DNA of 64,000 nt from Bolinopsis microptera (taxonomy: Eukaryota > Ctenophora > Tentaculata > Lobata > Bolinopsidae), in the NCBI RefSeq assembly GCF_026151205.1, contig NC_087075.1, positions 4,004,359-4,068,358 on the forward strand, given 5' to 3'. Below are positions 20,501 through 29,089 of the stretch, piece by piece (within the stretch, counting starts at the first letter, position 1; each line of letters opens with the position of its first letter). A program made the position numbers and the translations under genes. The notes beneath the pieces were generated by a model. It saw only the letters and a list, made by a program, of their open reading frames with translations. It did not search any database and had not been told where the DNA came from.

Positions 20501-22516
20501 TGCCCAAACTTGCTCCTCTTCACTCTGGTATGAGTCCACCACGTAGCGAAGATGCCAGGCAGATACCTCAAAAAATGGTTGGAGAAATTTCCCTTCTTGG
20601 CTCCATTTCATGTATGCCTGGTAGCGAGACACCCCATCCACTTCGTTTCTGCCCGTTGGTTTTCTACCTCTTCCTGTCATCACTAGTGTTGAATGTGTGA
20701 GGGCTGTTGCAACTGCTAGTCTCAGCCTTAAAGAGTCCTCTTTGATGCCAGGATCTATTTGAATCAGATGTCCCAGTATATACAAAGCTTTGCGGTATCG
20801 TTTGTCGTAGACATCACCTGAGGTCATTAACATTTCTAATGGTTCTCTATTTGATAAAATCCAGTTCAGTGTTTCGTCACCGAAGTGAAGAATTTGTCCA
20901 GTGTCTTGAATATTTTTCATAAGCCACCATTGGAAAATTGCCAGTGATCCCTCAGTTGAGTCAGCATACGATTTTATCTGCTGAAGAATTTTTCCATCTG
21001 CCTTTTTTTCGATTTCTTGTTTAAGTCCATTCAATCTTGCCTGAAACTCCATCAGTCCTGGTCGACATGTAATAACCTCAAAGTCAGCCCCGCAGCCTTT
21101 GCTAACCCAAATTACTCTCCCGTCAAACCCAAAGCTTTTCCACAATTGGCATTTTTTCTTCGATGTAATAGCTTTCGTCGTCATGCTTATAACTCCAATC
21201 ATTCTTCTTTCAAAATATCCGCCTTTTTTCCGATTTTCTAGATGAACAATCGTACTGTGTGGCTCACAGCTACCTTCAGTGTCGTTTGTTGGTACCGAGT
21301 AGTCATCATCATCCTCGAAATCTGTCAAAGATTCTACCTCCCACATCCAAGCATCGTCCTCGGAATCTTCACCACCCAGGTAACTATCCTCGGTGTCATA
21401 ATCCTCATCTTGCTCATACTCATCTTCAGGATCTTCTTTCTGGCTATAGATGGATGCGATGCAGCAGACTACTAATATTGCAGTCAGCTGACACAGTCGT
21501 CTCATCTTCTCAGCTTGTCTACAGGAGTATAAACAGTATAAACAGCGTACTGGAGGGTTCAAAAAAAGGTTAAATTTAATTGTGGTAAAGTTGCTTATAT
21601 AATACGCGGATAAAGGTACGTGGGTGCTATATAGTTTGGTCTGCACTCTGCTATATAGTCTGCTACATAGTTTGGTTATAATAATGGAAACGTTTAGAAG
21701 TTCAGTTTAAGGTGCACCATTAACCCTGGCGGCTATAAGGCTTGTTCTCATAACTTTAATTGAGTACGAGCTTCTCCAAGTCCAAAGTCATTTGTCACTC
21801 AATATGTTCTTTGTTTCGTTTTTGCCAAAAAAACTTTCCATAAATTGGCATGGCTGAACTTTGACTATATTTTTGAGTCTCTGCATAAATTATGTTTAGT
21901 CGGGATTGTTAACTATGTCTAATCAACAGCCCCGACAAAAATGCTAAAAGATAATGATGTGCTCCTTGTTCGTCTGAGCTAAACTATTTATTATGACACT
22001 CAAAACACTTTTAATTACGAGTAAAACTGAGCTAAGTAGAGATAGTGTGATATTATTCTTTTGTTATACATTATATAAATTTATAATTAATTTATAATTA
22101 ATTTTACGACGAAGTTGAGTACAAAGGAACGGCCACACCACTCATGATTAATTTTCCCTGCCACGAAAAGAGAAAAGGCATGATCATATCGCTCTCAAGT
22201 GGAGGCAAAATGAAGCGGACGCAACATATAACTATAAGTGAGGCTAAATGTTGCAAAATATGCGGCGGATTTTTTCAATTTAAGGTCGGTCTTTCTGTGT
22301 TGGTGAGCAGCTGCTCAAATGCATCATATCATGGGGTAGGTTTAATACTTTTTTTCTATAAGAACAAACGAGTAATTTTATAGATCGTTACAATTTATTT
22401 CTATTTCAGAGTCTGCCGAGTACCGCACCCAATATGTAGGAATACGTTCCAGTGGGGACTTTAAAGAGCCAGACCAGACAAGGCCAGGGTATAACGCCAA
22501 ATTCTACGTCAACTAG
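8515..22516 (+). CDS. Beta-trefoil protein, three 3' exons; 5' exon(s) not identified
   Basis: Exons 8515-8637 (phase 0 both ends), 13085-13151 (0 to 1) and 22410-22516 (stop TAG 22514-22516) join in a single frame of 98 residues. All junctions are GT-AG and phase-consistent. The joined protein shows the beta-trefoil pattern of fascin/FGF-like folds: F.V hydrophobic strands, IALSL...PKRFLAIKENML, DGTVTLESAEYRTQYVGI, then GDFKEPDQTRPGYNAKFYV. About two trefoil lobes are present, so an N-terminal exon is missing; I could not place it in 7005-8514 or further left. Intron 1 (8638-13084) carries a minisatellite with a LINE inside it. Intron 2 (13152-22409, 9.3 kb) contains two complete intronless genes on the opposite strand. 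The exact member of the superfamily cannot be assigned. Confidence 0.75.
8655..8946. repeat. 18-bp minisatellite (TTGATAAATTATCAATAG), left of LINE
   Basis: Diverged units of TTGATAAATTATCAATAG with variants GTTGATACATTATGAATA. The same satellite reappears on the right side of the LINE at 12836-12985. Confidence 0.85.
8947..12835 (-). mobile_element. Near-complete non-LTR retrotransposon (LINE)
   Basis: The element is bounded on both sides by the same 18-bp satellite. Its 3' end is on the left, just after the ORF stop, with a short AAGTCAGT-type tail. A 5' UTR of about 760 bp lies at 12073-12835 and includes a (GAA)n tract (12257-12279 on the + strand as TTC). One intact ORF is present, so the copy is young. 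Confidence 0.85.
8959..12072 (-). CDS. LINE polyprotein: APE endonuclease plus reverse transcriptase
   Basis: The 1037-residue ORF is uninterrupted. An apurinic-type endonuclease domain spans about residues 70-335: TLNVRT at 74-79, QEH near 104-106, then VVGDLNAH and the C-terminal SDHRLV motif. A reverse transcriptase follows: YRGIALTSIVSK, FREGRSTTSH, the motif A segment LLFIDFKKAFDSI (about 677) and the catalytic FADD (about 785). The C-terminus has the LAGHVARHDD...YRRPGRPHLTFLDML region seen in RTE-like and related single-ORF LINEs. These domains nick target DNA and copy the RNA in situ. The clade (RTE-like or a neighbour) is a judgement from motif style. No stop or frameshift was seen, so the protein could be functional. 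Confidence 0.93.
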   Translation of the reverse strand: MMNLNSTRVKAPNTNLVEGRQFYDLVGLKPNLGGPGDDVLSYPSQHNRISTEPEKKSSNSGSVVSCSRKTFIGTLNVRTVREQYKRIKLASLFLESRVAVLGVQEHRIVHEEEIKIQSFEKGVHLVTTPAWRNTRQAATGGVGFMLTKQAYKAVSLMKSFGKRIFLISFDGNPRLTVITVYSPTEAASNEEAEDFHEGLRSALGEVPAHHLLMVVGDLNAHLSRLNEEDSGWYWHRVSNRNGSLLRDTLLEGNLEATNHRFQKRPGKLWTYLSDGTLSKSQIDYILIRKKWRNSVKDTVVSNSFNSLGSDHRLVVSSVKLSLRKCQNAPRVVRYDYRLLKENKELQALYSVEVKNRFSMLLEEESSEQNDPTIQYGKLMDAVKATNHKLLKPIPRRQRNNPSQDPRVSERRRTLFQAKDAYHENPTEESREVVKECKDALAVSYKEVDEETLVSRIRRAEDAADRCKNKESWDLINDINGRKSKPCSLVDGGSAEGRLKSWKDHFTKLLGQPPSVPDQEIVIQTIHPQQDIETGLFCREELAEARKQIKEGKAYGDDGIAPEILKRVDMDDLILEFCNSALVDGKIPDQWRQLNIVPVPKKGNLTKVDNYRGIALTSIVSKTLNRMILNRIKPAMEKILRINQNGFREGRSTTSHILCLRRILEGARDKNLTALLLFIDFKKAFDSIHRGILMKILLAYGIPEPIVRLIDAMYKETMARVITEDGLTEAFLILAGVMQGDTLAPYLFVIVIDYVMTTALRGKDLGFTVNPRRSRRYPAVKMTDVDFADDLALTTDTAEQAQDLFLSVELAANSVGLHLNESKTKYIRVNLSESDSTVIKAASGQEIEQVDDFVYLGSRIMSAEKDFDVRKAKAWGACHQLKTTWKSGMRRDLKIRVFRATVEPVLLYGSEAWTISQSMTKRINGCYTRMLRMALNIRWPQIINNSDSYGNIPKPSAMIASRRMRLAGHVARHDDLLANQLLFWDPQHGYRRPGRPHLTFLDMLKKGTSLSCVEAIRSVMLDRDVWRGIVVARTKKPT
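12836..12985. repeat. 18-bp minisatellite, right of LINE, with an inverted segment
   Basis: About eight nearly perfect units of TTGATAAATTATCAATAG. Around 12944-12975 the orientation flips (TATCAACTATTGATAATTTA) and then returns, so part of the array is a palindrome. Confidence 0.85.
13160..14738. other. Intron of the trefoil gene, no extra gene seen
   Basis: Non-coding. Contains a single mariner-like terminus (ACAGGGTGTTTCAAGATTTT, 13793) without a partner and a three-fold AACTATGGT repeat near 14225-14250. Confidence 0.5.
14739..15740 (-). CDS. Intronless class-A-like G protein-coupled receptor (orphan)
   Basis: A 333-residue single-exon ORF with seven hydrophobic segments. The N-terminus MGNLSS has a potential N-glycosylation site. 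The end of TM3 reads MMAITRFINTIW, so the usual DRY triad is replaced by TRF. TM5 is ILQFIILASMFAVIVGTCCL. TM7 carries the conserved NPVVY (NPxxY), followed by helix 8. A Ser/Arg-rich tail (RREEILRRRSSSANTRYSGG) offers phosphorylation sites. Ligand unknown. The gene lies antisense inside the second intron of the beta-trefoil gene. Confidence 0.85.
   Translation of the reverse strand: MGNLSSRTPTMDIILTYTSGVISSFGIASTICTMGYFRSQKYQLQTAESCTRYVYKMLNFFDLLVCVSSMFFLIHGKLMLFPDEFKIPSGYWFIFMILMSSVQVTGFLTCMMAITRFINTIWTSYLLDAFAMAISVVLFTVLTSSLEIGPYLFRTSYTVAFILQFIILASMFAVIVGTCCLTLSKLKSAQSEDHDNEERKHTTHTVIWLCFFYCVFNVGNLMVLVAGFSGDSFTLPDFLSLCSTYILLPLKSALNPVVYFTRTDEMQMWLSNLWKKLTAGDGVSDKELEQLQSNRREEILRRRSSSANTRYSGGSRHGSPSSGRKSEKKLEQR
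15815..15830 (-). promoter_or_regulatory. Possible TATA element of the GPCR gene
   Basis: On the minus strand GATATATTTATAACGCC lies about 75-90 bases upstream of the GPCR start codon, a fitting place for a TATA box. Position and composition are the only evidence. Confidence 0.4.
15841..17188. other. Intronic/intergenic, no gene recognised
   Basis: Includes a short CACGTGTTATGAGGTCACGT-type repeat (16035-16095) and a C-run (17117-17130). Short ORFs have no recognisable features. Confidence 0.5.
17189..17578 (+). CDS. Unrecognised 129-codon ORF, doubtful
   Basis: Open frame beginning MEKDTFLKTTL with mixed composition and one internal hydrophobic stretch (CSLFVIGLKLKL). I see no signal peptide, repeat, domain motif or splice evidence. 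It lies inside a large intron and may be chance. Recorded because it is the longest non-repeat ORF in this stretch. Confidence 0.15.
   Translation: MEKDTFLKTTLQIWRKQNVFHNSITLNETKSYHQKPSLPLNVELNDQIVSFEDLHCLAACHYYECSLFVIGLKLKLVETSIPLFSICTQIFLQKNATSNNNIQMGREILHLQNNKLIKFHATVKYFLKT
17866..18032. repeat. 15-bp tandem repeat (AAATAAATTATGTTG)
   Basis: About ten units, drifting to AAATTAATTATGTTG at the right end. Confidence 0.85.
18222..18524. repeat. 30-bp tandem repeat, about 10 units
   Basis: Nearly perfect units containing GTGGATTCTCAACTAAAATA. The + frame is open (period multiple of 3). Units abut with no spacers, so this is not a CRISPR array. On the minus strand each unit contains GTATTTTAG, a splice-acceptor-like sequence. 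Confidence 0.9.
18959..21505 (-). CDS. Secreted transglutaminase-like protein with DUF3011-like and discoidin-type domains
   Basis: Single exon of 848 residues. I choose ATG 21505 because it begins a signal peptide (MRRLCQLTAILVVCCIASIY) and lies about 90 bases after a TATA box; the upstream in-frame ATG at 21646 lies before that box. After the signal comes a very acidic segment (EDPEDEYEQDEDYDTED), then a DUF3011-like region with KSFGFDGRVIWVSKGCGADF. A transglutaminase-like core carries GGVCGAVSSFR (Cys393) and HVHQPGHSAYMW (His419). Two galactose-binding/F5-8C-like segments follow, the second marked by KPVTASPGSSDPEALVDG and SWFEIDLKQICAISEIELSW. Families with this core act as proteases or acyltransferases. 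The third catalytic residue (Asp/Asn) is not obvious after the His, so activity is uncertain. The gene is nested antisense in the trefoil intron. Confidence 0.85.
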   Translation of the reverse strand: MRRLCQLTAILVVCCIASIYSQKEDPEDEYEQDEDYDTEDSYLGGEDSEDDAWMWEVESLTDFEDDDDYSVPTNDTEGSCEPHSTIVHLENRKKGGYFERRMIGVISMTTKAITSKKKCQLWKSFGFDGRVIWVSKGCGADFEVITCRPGLMEFQARLNGLKQEIEKKADGKILQQIKSYADSTEGSLAIFQWWLMKNIQDTGQILHFGDETLNWILSNREPLEMLMTSGDVYDKRYRKALYILGHLIQIDPGIKEDSLRLRLAVATALTHSTLVMTGRGRKPTGRNEVDGVSRYQAYMKWSQEGKFLQPFFEVSAWHLRYVVDSYQSEEEQVWARENIREGYDDPLMIGMGGLNMISYDNTNKDGIRIFAGAVYYYYQPLTLKTFHEIGGVCGAVSSFRVGFCQAFGVPAAHVHQPGHSAYMWYRNGTWKLGNSLSGWTAESNMPPRVQYTWNKRAYYFPVMNEAQKNLKDYRMSEKMRILGMLANPGDRFNILEDATTRCPYNIAAWVDLEVAIMEPSLQKATVISELLPIVLAQRKKDKDIFDIALEKNVISECFGETAAQLTDSKRNKIAYCNKETGDFEIDLVKPSSITEIRMQWSKKGMPEEYDIYAMSEENNYVLVKSVRTEEDHKIEANRWIHLDGWEIKTTKIKVDVKKSKSNIDIRIRHFKVFGINLDVIINVSKGKPVTASPGSSDPEALVDGTKSTLWCGNSEDSWFEIDLKQICAISEIELSWVDSSRPEKVEVAYKVGTGPETRISAMKPFEKVPLEMDCGSTVMVKISGGKQEVQGIKVSGVAYSTKDILKMKVNIGLEDLAITAPKMDLKNAIDKLAWSTWTKGKKDTLRKL
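21594..21601 (-). promoter_or_regulatory. TATA box of the transglutaminase-like gene
   Basis: TATATAAG on the minus strand, about 90 bases before the chosen ATG at 21505. It supports that start over the longer open frame. Confidence 0.6.
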
Positions 22517-23082
22517 TTGTAAGTTACCTTCTCTTTCTCTTTCTTAATCAGTTTATTTTTAAGTTTCTCGTCCCGGTTTGTTGGTTTCTTTATCACTAAA
22601 CCATTTTTCTATTATAATTTATATTTCTGTACCAAAATCCTCAAAATGTACAGAAAAATATCGTCATCTGGTGGAGTTTCATGAGCATTACCCGAAATAA
22701 AACTTTTTTAGGAAATGAAAGTGCGATCAGATCACTTTTCTTGAATATTGATCCTCTGCCCCACGGTTTGCTCCTCAAGGAGTAGTTTCAGAACTGCTCC
22801 TTCTCTTGAATTCAGATATAATACGTTTTAAAGCAATTTACACGAGAGTATAATGATAATTATAACCAGTTTAATCTTGTTCAGCGTCATCGAAAATGTA
22901 GGGTTACAAGGTTTTCCCTTCGATTTTCATCCTTAAAAAAATCCTTCTATTTTCGATTCTCTGGGCGAGCTAACGCCCCGCTCATATCACTTACAAGTTA
23001 AAATGGAACTTTCACTTCAAAACATGTTTTGTGATTATTATTGTGCTGACTGATACCCTATCCAGCGCGTTTCTCATATGAC
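22517..23082. other. Downstream of the beta-trefoil gene, nothing named
   Basis: Non-coding AT-rich sequence after the trefoil stop; no gene seen. Confidence 0.5.
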
Positions 23083-23386
23083 TCCATCCTTATAACTCCA
23101 TCCTTATGACTCCATCCTTATGACTCCATCCTTATGACTCCATCCTTATGACTCCATCCTTATGACTCCATCCTTATGACTCCATCCTTATGACTCCATC
23201 CTTATGACTCCATCCTTATGACTCCATCCTTATGACTCCATCCTTATGACTCCATCCTTATGACTCCATCCTTATGACTCCATCCTTATGACTCCATCCT
23301 TATGACTCCATCCTTATGACTGCATCCTTATGACTCCATCCTTATGACTCCATCCTTATGACTCCATCCTTATGACTCCATCCTTT
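23083..23386. repeat. 14-bp tandem repeat (ATGACTCCATCCTT), about 21 units
   Basis: Nearly perfect 14-bp units; a few are variant (ATAACTCCATCCTT, ATGACTGCATCCTT). Confidence 0.95.
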
Positions 23387-23542
23387 GAGCTTAGATTACA
23401 TCCTTTATATCCACTAAAGAGTAGTTTTAGTCACGCTGACTGCAGTATTTTTCTCTTGCATTTCTTAGTCCCGTGTAAAATAAAATGCGTCACATCACCG
23501 AATTCCAAGCAGTATCCTGATCAAATTTCTCTCATATCTTAA

Positions 23543-26209
23543 CCCATTAGGGACGATAGGGTCGTTTACGACCCACCTTTTCTAGAGGCTATAGAGGACA
23601 AACCAAAATACTAAACGCCACGAATCTTTCGCACATATGCTCAAAATTTATTGGGCTACATTATTGACTTTCCAGTCGAGACCCAATTAATCACTAACAA
23701 TTAAATAATTAGACTAATTAGTCGTCATAATTGGAAAATATTTAACTTAACTTCTTGCCTTGATTGGGACATTAAAACTTTATGTAGGCTTATTTTTTTG
23801 AAAACAAAATAGTTGCGGGCAACGATTTCCTTGGCACAAATGAAAAGCCCGTGATAATCAAATGTTCACAAACAGAGCTAGACGCTGTTTACTAACTGCG
23901 GTCGCATACGACCCACTCGTCCGGGTCGCAAACGACCCATCACGGTTTTTCGGCTATTACTTCTGAAACAAAGACGTTAGGATAAAATAAAAACTGTAGC
24001 ATAAGTTAAAAACGTATGGTCAATACTGTGTGACTCTAACTTTTCAAAAATAGAGAATTTGGGTCATTAACGACCCACTCGGCTCACTTGCTTATTACTA
24101 CATTTGTCCATGTAACTTCTTGAATTCAGCCTAAAACATGACATCATAAGTGCAAAATCGCCTCTCAGCAAGTGATTATCATCATAAACTGCGAAAAATC
24201 GGTTAAATGGGTCATTAGCGACCCACTAGGACCACAAAATTGATTAATTAAATATAATGTTGTCAAACTTTTACAAATATTAGTATAAAAACATATTATA
24301 TCTTGGTCATTACTCCTGTACGTTGATTTAACTTCTTAAATCGATCAACTGGGTCAATAACGACCCACTCGGAAGTTGAACCACTTCATTAATTATCAGT
24401 ATCATGCTGTTCCACCATCAAGAAAGACACTCGTAGGTCTTAATTCCACACAAACCACGGTGGCTGACAACTAGTCCTTCTGAGATCCAGGGCCAACTGA
24501 AGGGCAGTCATCACTCATCAAAGAGCTGCGAGAATAACACGACTGCATATGCCTGGAGTTGCGTCCTGACTATGGTGCGTGGAAATCTGTACCGAAAGGA
24601 CCGTGGCCGTGTCGCAAAAGAAAAGGAGATCGGCCCTCGTTCCTAACTTGCTAGGTAATAGCCATGCTGTTGTTGTTGCTTATTAGATTCTGTTACCTTT
24701 TTCGTCAATTTCGAATCTTGGTAAACGACCTGCTACAACTCACCGCTTGAGACCCAGGGTCCCACGGTGATCAGATCATGTCACTCAAGAAAAATCCCCT
24801 GAACGAAGTTTACGAGATATCCTGTATCCTTGGGTAAATACTGAAAGAAGAGCGGTCAAATTGCATATTCTAATCCAACATGCCAATCTGTTTGACATTC
24901 CTAGAAAGTACAAGAATAACTAAACAACTGCTGCATTCAGATGGCTAAATCTACAGCTCTGTGAAGAAGGACAAGGAAAAAGTACCCCCCCCCCCCCATC
25001 TGGCTGGCGGTGCTGCAACCTGCAATCTCTCAGACAACTACTCCGTTGTGGGTAACAACCCCGCAACAACGAGGCAGCTTTCAAAACGAAACCAAGTATT
25101 ACGTAATCGGCCGAGAGGGAGGGGGGTTTCCAAATGATTACGCTAGTGTAATTTTGACATAATAGCTATGTGGTGAGGGGCGGGGGGCGGGGCTAAAAAT
25201 TGTCCAATAAGTGATTACGTAATATTATGTCAATGTGAACGGCCCCTAAGAAGTAAAGAAAGGCAGCTGCGAAATGAGTAGATGCAGCCATCTGAAATCT
25301 GAATCCAGCAGTTGTATAGTTCTTCTTGGACTTTTTAGGAATCGGGAAAAGATAGGCATGTTGTTTGTTGTCTCACGACATTACGGTCGTGTACTAACAG
25401 CTGATAAACTCACCTACCTATCAATCCAATTCTGTCCATTATTCGTCAGTGATTGGGTGACGTGATCTACAGATCACCTTGAGACTCCAGATCTCAGGAG
25501 GGCTAGTGGTCATCCACCCGTGGTTTGCGTGGAATTAAGACCTACAAGTGTCTTTCTTGATGGTGGAACAGCATGATACTGATAATTAATGACGTGGTTC
25601 AACTTCCGAGTGGGTCGTTATTGACCCAGTTGATCGATTTTAAAAGTTAAATCAACGTACAGGAGTAATGACCAAGATATAACATGTTTTTATACTAATA
25701 TTTGTAATAGTTTGACAACATTATATTTAATTAATCAATTTTGTGGTCCTGGTGGGTCGCTAATGACCCATCTAACCGATTTTTCGCAGTTTATGATGAT
25801 AATCACTTGCTGAGAGGCGAGTTTGCACTTATGATGTCATGTTTTAGGCTGAATTCAAGAAGTTACATGGACAAATGTAGTAATAAGCAAGTGAGCCGAG
25901 TGGGTCGTTAATGACCCAAATTCTCTATTTTTGAAAAGTTAGAGTCAGACAGTATTGACCATATGTTTTTAACTTATGCTACAGTTTTTATTTTATCCTA
26001 ACGTCTCTGTTTCAGAAGTAATAGCCGAAAAACCGTGATGGGTCGTTTGCGACCCGGACGAGTGGGTCGTATGCGACCATAGCTGTATCTTTTAAAGTAA
26101 ACGAGATACAGATTAGCTTATTTGGATATCTCATTTTTGCTGTAATGTGACCTAGTGTGTTAAACGGCATCAAAATCGGCAAACTTTAAAACTCGTCGTC
26201 CCTAATGGG
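23543..26209. mobile_element. piggyBac-like foldback element with regularly spaced palindromes
   Basis: A TTAA duplication (23539-23542 and 26210-26213) flanks perfect 14-bp termini CCCATTAGGGACGA / TCGTCCCTAATGGG. TTAA targets with CCC-starting ends are the hallmark of piggyBac. Inside lie two nearly identical inverted arms of about 590 bp (roughly 23900-24489 and 25494-26078). Each arm carries five copies of an imperfect palindrome of the form TGGGTCRTTAACGACCCA; one more copy lies near 23558. The left part of the core (about 24880-24960) also matches the right core inversely but is diverged, so the element looks like two inverted copies of one half-element. No intact transposase is present; a 63-codon ORF at 25274-25465 is unremarkable. 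Confidence 0.85.
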
Positions 26210-26361
26210 TTAAAGTTAGTGGAGTGATGACCCTGTATTTTTATGAGGTAATAGTGTCATGTTCTGTTCTGATAACGATAAGGCTAAAAGTTTCAACTTG
26301 CACTTCTTCGTGGCAAACGTTCTTACCAACTACAAATACTTACTTACTTGGGTAACTTGGG

Positions 26362-26620
26362 TTAAGTTGGGTTCCGAGCTAGAGTGCTACCAGGCCAAGA
26401 ATGTCTTGCATCTCCACCGCCAAGTAGTAGCGCGTCAGAGACACGTGCCACCGGCCCACTCCAGCATTGATTTCCTGTTCTGTCCAGTGTACCCAGGTGT
26501 TGGTGGAGTGTCAGGGAATTCATTGAGGAAGCATCAAGAGTAGGTTTGAAAGTGGTCAAGGTAAGGAGGGACTTGATGCTAGGAGGGACCACGTTGTACA
26601 GTGCAGTACTGTTGGAATAA
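26362..26620 (-). pseudogene. LINE 3'-end remnant (CR1/L2-like)
   Basis: On the minus strand an open frame reads YNVVPPSIKSLLTLTTFKPT..., the C-terminal pattern (W/YN.LP..I....T...FK..L) of CR1/L2-type LINE proteins, followed by VARVSDALLLGGGDARHS. Only the 3' end is present. The + strand ORF over the same bases is a shadow. Confidence 0.5.
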
Positions 26621-27278
26621 TATTTATATAGTTTTACTGATTTTTCTTAAATTCATTATATTCATTTTCAGAGACGCAGATATTTGCGACATCAATCACT
26701 TTCTGGATTAACATTCATGGCCATGAGTAGTAATTGCACCCTTGATTTTTGCTTTAAAATAATATCTTTTAATACTCTTATAAATTTTATTGTTTTAGCT
26801 GATTTTTTTTTCAACGAATCATCTGAAGACTCGTATTTTTTATTGCAATTAATGTGCATGTGATCTATTAGCCGTTTTGAGAATCAAAAGTATTTTAAGC
26901 ATCAGGGCATGACACCAGTAGTGTTTGTTGTTTTTATCCACAGAAACGTAAATGATTTTTATTTTCATATGATTTAATAATAGTTATCAAACAGTATGTT
27001 TTTATTTTTGCTTTTAAAAGATTCATTTTTACCCATCTACACCGCTTGTTTCTCTTGCTAGAATTACCACTAACTATAAGCTTGTTACTGTTTTCCAAAA
27101 ACTGTATAAATACATATTTCCATTTTAAAATTGTATCATTAGTAAGAATTATGTTTTTCTACTGTCCCCAGATCAATCAATTGCACGTCTTAAAGTTAAG
27201 ATTTAAGCTAAATTAATCATTGTCATTAACTGGTAACTTAAACTACTAACTAATTAAAACTATTAACTATATAGCAAG

Positions 27279-27409
27279 ATGTATGACCTGGTGCAGAACA
27301 TGGGTCAAATCCCACCTTGTGATAGTTTCAAACAGGGTCATCAGAACGACGGATCAGGTCACTTGTGGTGTGTAATAGCTAACACTCCCCACGGACAGAT
27401 CCAGCAAAG
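27279..27409 (+). CDS. Isolated exon of an unidentified gene, possibly DM9-like
   Basis: ATG 27279 opens 43 codons ending at a good donor (CAAAG|gtacgtg) in phase 2. The protein contains GHQNDGSGHLWCVIANTPHG, which recalls DM9/DUF3421 repeats (a G..DG..L...A.T..G.I pattern). I could not find the following exon before 29090 nor a sure upstream one. Function not inferred. Confidence 0.35.
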
Positions 27410-27433
27410 GTACGTGACCGTCAGATTTTTGAG

Positions 27434-27464
27434 GAGGAGCTTTTCTGCTGCAGAAAAGCTCCTC
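27434..27464. repeat. Perfect 15-bp inverted repeat
   Basis: Arms GAGGAGCTTTTCTGC and GCAGAAAAGCTCCTC are separated by one base, with TTTTTGA/TCAAAAA-type flanks. It lies just inside the intron after the 27279 exon. Confidence 0.75.
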
Positions 27465-27539
27465 TTCAAAAATTACTATTATTTCTTTTTGAATTGAAAT
27501 ATAGTTTTGTTTTACTATACATTTATAGTAAACTGTAGC

Positions 27540-28025
27540 CGAATAGAGGCCGTATGGTGGCTGTATTAGAGGCCGTATAGTGGCCGTATGGTGGCTGTAT
27601 TAGAGGCCGTATAGTGGCCGTATAGTGGTCGTATGGTGGCCATATAGTGGTCGTACAGTGGCCGTTTAGTGGCTGTATGGTGGCCGTATAGTGTCTGTAT
27701 AGTGGCCGTATAGTGGCTGTATAATAGTGGCCGTATAGTGGCCGTATAGTGGCCGTATAGTGGCCGTATAGTGGTCGTATGGTGGCCATATAGTGGTCGT
27801 ACAGTGGCCGTTTAGTGGCTGTATGGTGGCCGTATAGTGTCTGTATAGTGGCCGTATAGTGGCTGTATAATAGTGGCCGTATAGTGGCCGTATATTGGCC
27901 GTATAGTGGCCGTATAGTGGCCGTATAGTGGCCGTATAGTGGCAGTATGGTGGCCGTATAGTGGCTGTATAGTGGCCATATGGTGGCCGTATTGTGGATG
28001 TTTAGTGGCTGTATTAGGGTTCGTA
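27540..28025. repeat. Tandem repeat of GTATAGTGGCC type, with a longer higher-order unit
   Basis: About 40 units of roughly 11 bp (GGCCGTATAGT and variants). A higher-order block of about 180 bp is duplicated (compare 27600-27740 with 27765-27895). Confidence 0.85.
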
Positions 28026-29089
28026 TTAAAGAGGCTGTAAAGTGAATAAAGTGCAAACCAAATCTGTTGATTGGGTGTGGCCTCTGTAATAGCAATACCC
28101 ATGAACGTATAGTATATTGTGTAATTAATTTTTGCTCTAATGAATTACTTTTAACATTTTTATGTGAGCTATTAATGAAAAATTGGCAGGTTCAGCCGAC
28201 ATCGAATAAATTCTTTATACTTTTATAACAATCTTGCCATATTTCTCAAAGCACGTTTAGTTTCATTAACAATTTCATGAAAACCCTACAATCTCATGAA
28301 AATAATTCAAAACACATGAGAAAAACTTTATTATCACAGGAACAGAGAAATTCACTGATATTCAGACAGTATGCCAATAATTTATAATGATTGCATAATT
28401 ATAAGTTCATCAGAGCTATGCCCGACTACATATTACGCACCACATCGAATGAACTTATGAGATGACACTGCAAGTACATAACACCTCATATGCCTAGAAC
28501 GAACTTATTAAGATGACCACTTCTAGAACTGTGTTCGCTGGGCAATATATCTTTATTTCTTAATAAATTTTGCATGTGCTGAGAATTTTCGTTAGAGTTA
28601 TTTAAACTTCTTCTGGTCTAATCAAGTCTTGTTAAGCAGCTAGACTTAGTGGGAGTAGCTATATTTAGACACCTCATAGGATGGCATTACTTAATGATGT
28701 GCATTGGAACACAATAGATTAATAGATTGGAATCTGCAACCATGGTTACAGAGCTGCTTCCCTTGAACATTTGTACATTTCTTTAGTTTTCTCAACAAAG
28801 TGAACCCTAGTATTCTCCTATTTTCTTGGTATGAATCTTGTGTATCGCTATTTTTCGCAGTTTAGTCTCCAATCTTGAATCTATAAGTAGCTTGGTTCTA
28901 TAAATAGTTTGGTTCTAAATCTGTTAATAGTTTACCAACTGCTACTGGTTGTAGTTCTGACAGTTTCACTAATTTACCACCTGCTAACCTGCTTGTTTGT
29001 ATAATTAGCTTGGTGATAAAGTTCTGATAGTTTTAATACTTCACTAATTTATCACCTACCCGCCAGTCATTTCTCGTTCTCTTCCTACG
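28026..29089. other. Upstream region of the Cys-rich protein gene
   Basis: No gene seen in this stretch. TATAAGTAG/TATAAATAG sequences occur in a short duplication near 28880-28915, about 185 bases before the next start codon. Confidence 0.4.

Noticed and set aside
21506-21646. 47-codon N-terminal extension of the transglutaminase-like protein
   Set aside because: It would start upstream of the TATA box and place the signal peptide internally.
27523-28095. 190-codon minus-strand ORF
   Set aside because: Translation of the GTATAGTGGCC repeat only.
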